The position numbers and the translations under genes were made by a program. Under the pieces are notes generated by a model. The model was not told where the DNA came from. It was given only the letters and a program-made list of their open reading frames with translations, and searched no databases. Below, one piece after another: positions 63,579 through 64,000 of a stretch of DNA of 64,000 nt. The stretch spans positions 310,001-374,000 of the forward strand of contig NZ_JAGSYE010000003.1 of assembly GCF_025685565.1 (NCBI RefSeq). The letters are read 5' to 3'. The stretch is from Granulicella aggregans. Its GTDB lineage: Bacteria; Acidobacteriota; Terriglobia; Terriglobales; Acidobacteriaceae. Numbering within the stretch: the stretch's first letter is position 1; the number at the start of each line of letters is the position of its first letter.

Positions 63579-63953
63579 ATGAGCTTAGCAGGGCAGTTTC
63601 AGGGAATTCGCCTGCCGAACCCAGGGGAAATCACGGAGATGTTGCGGGCCTGGAGTGAGGGCGAGCCCGCGTCAACGGAAGCGCTCTTTGAGCTGGTGTA
63701 TCCAGACCTGCGTCGGATAGCCGGTGCCCTCTTCCGCGGCGAACGCCCGGAAAACCTACTGCAACCAACCTGCGTGGTGAACGAACTCTTTCTCAAGTTG
63801 TTGCGTCAGCGCAGCCTCCGTTTTGAAGACCGCGAGCACTTTTACAGCCTCTGCGCTCGTCTGATGCGCCGGGTGCTGGTCGATCATGCACGCTCCGAAG
63901 GCCGCCAAAAACGGGACGGCGGCGTGCTAGTTCCGCTGCACACTACTGAGTGA
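63579..63953 (+). CDS. ECF-like sigma factor, region 4 missing
   Basis: The 124-residue frame has region 2 of a TIGR02999-type (ECF-like) sigma factor: LFELVYPDLRRIAGALFRGE, LLQPTCVVNELFLKLLRQ and FYSLCARLMRRVLVDHARSE. Members normally run to about 185-200 residues with a region 4 helix-turn-helix; here a TGA stops at 63953. The sequence beyond reads better on the opposite strand, so the gene seems cut by a rearrangement. Such sigma genes often accompany Ser/Thr kinase genes like the one upstream. The product may be inactive. Confidence 0.85.
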   Translation: MSLAGQFQGIRLPNPGEITEMLRAWSEGEPASTEALFELVYPDLRRIAGALFRGERPENLLQPTCVVNELFLKLLRQRSLRFEDREHFYSLCARLMRRVLVDHARSEGRQKRDGGVLVPLHTTE

Positions 63954-64000
63954 GCACCGCCAGCCATTTGCGGGGCAGATACGAGTTGACCAGCGCGGAG
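63943..64000 (-). CDS. Possible 3' end of a gene entering from the right
   Basis: On the minus strand the last 58 bases read SALVNSYLPRKWLAVLTQ and then a TAG stop. The piece is too short to name. It overlaps the sigma gene end by eleven bases and would explain the loss of region 4. Confidence 0.3.
   Translation of the reverse strand, partial: SALVNSYLPRKWLAVLTQ

Overview
The window looks like chromosomal DNA of an Acidobacteriota member, probably class Terriglobia (the Granulicella/Edaphobacter/Terriglobus type). The clues are high GC coding bias, a sedolisin-type protease fused to Ig-like and FG-GAP repeats, a winged-helix/TPR regulator beside it, a kinase with an N-terminal winged helix next to an ECF-like sigma gene, and two families of dispersed intergenic repeats. 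The taxon is an inference from gene content; there is no rRNA in the window.

Layout. 1-13.2 kb is ordinary core genome: the 3' most of gcvP, a Crp/Fnr regulator, proS, a bifunctional penicillin-binding protein, a small acidobacterial-type Cys/His protein and two sensor histidine kinases. The spacers here carry two recurring repeat families. tRNA-Gly(GCC) and tRNA-Cys(GCA) at 13.56-13.79 kb are followed at once by a tyrosine recombinase and a tRNA-Leu-like 3' fragment. This marks the start of about 41 kb of accessory DNA, from about 13.9 to 54.7 kb.

The accessory part is a mosaic. It holds a SEC-C protein and a Fic protein with an AbiEi-like N-terminus. An 18.9-kb segment bounded by 63-bp imperfect direct repeats contains the winged-helix/TPR regulator and divergent kumamolisin-like protease, an IS3 element, an SDR/cupin/LysR unit, an HNH-like gene, a DUF4238-like gene, and a three-gene cluster coding for TIR-like, HEPN-motif and FRG-domain proteins. 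After an SSB and an IS1182-like transposase come a DUF6624-like protein, a trypsin-like/DUF3800-like pair, an orphan ImuA/RecA-like gene, a HigBA-type toxin-antitoxin pair and plasmid-style genes (DUF3560-like and small CxxC proteins). The region ends with a train of very small genes, a Sel1/retropepsin-like protein and a His-Xaa-Ser (Hxs) peptide-modification cassette.

The Hxs cassette is broken: the second radical-SAM gene stops making family sense just after its GGEPT motif and runs into the 3' part of an unrelated membrane protein at about 54.74 kb. I read this as the right-hand recombination scar of the accessory region. From 55.7 kb to the end the content is chromosomal-looking again: exported and membrane proteins (including a small exported YidD-like protein), a receptor-like Ser/Thr kinase with an N-terminal DNA-binding domain, and an ECF-like sigma gene lacking region 4.

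The strongest candidate for an undescribed system is the operon at 34.1-38.3 kb (TIR/deoxyribosyltransferase-like protein, large protein with an Rx4H HEPN motif, FRG-domain protein), which looks like an antiphage or abortive-infection module. No database search was possible; family names rest on motifs and recalled family features.
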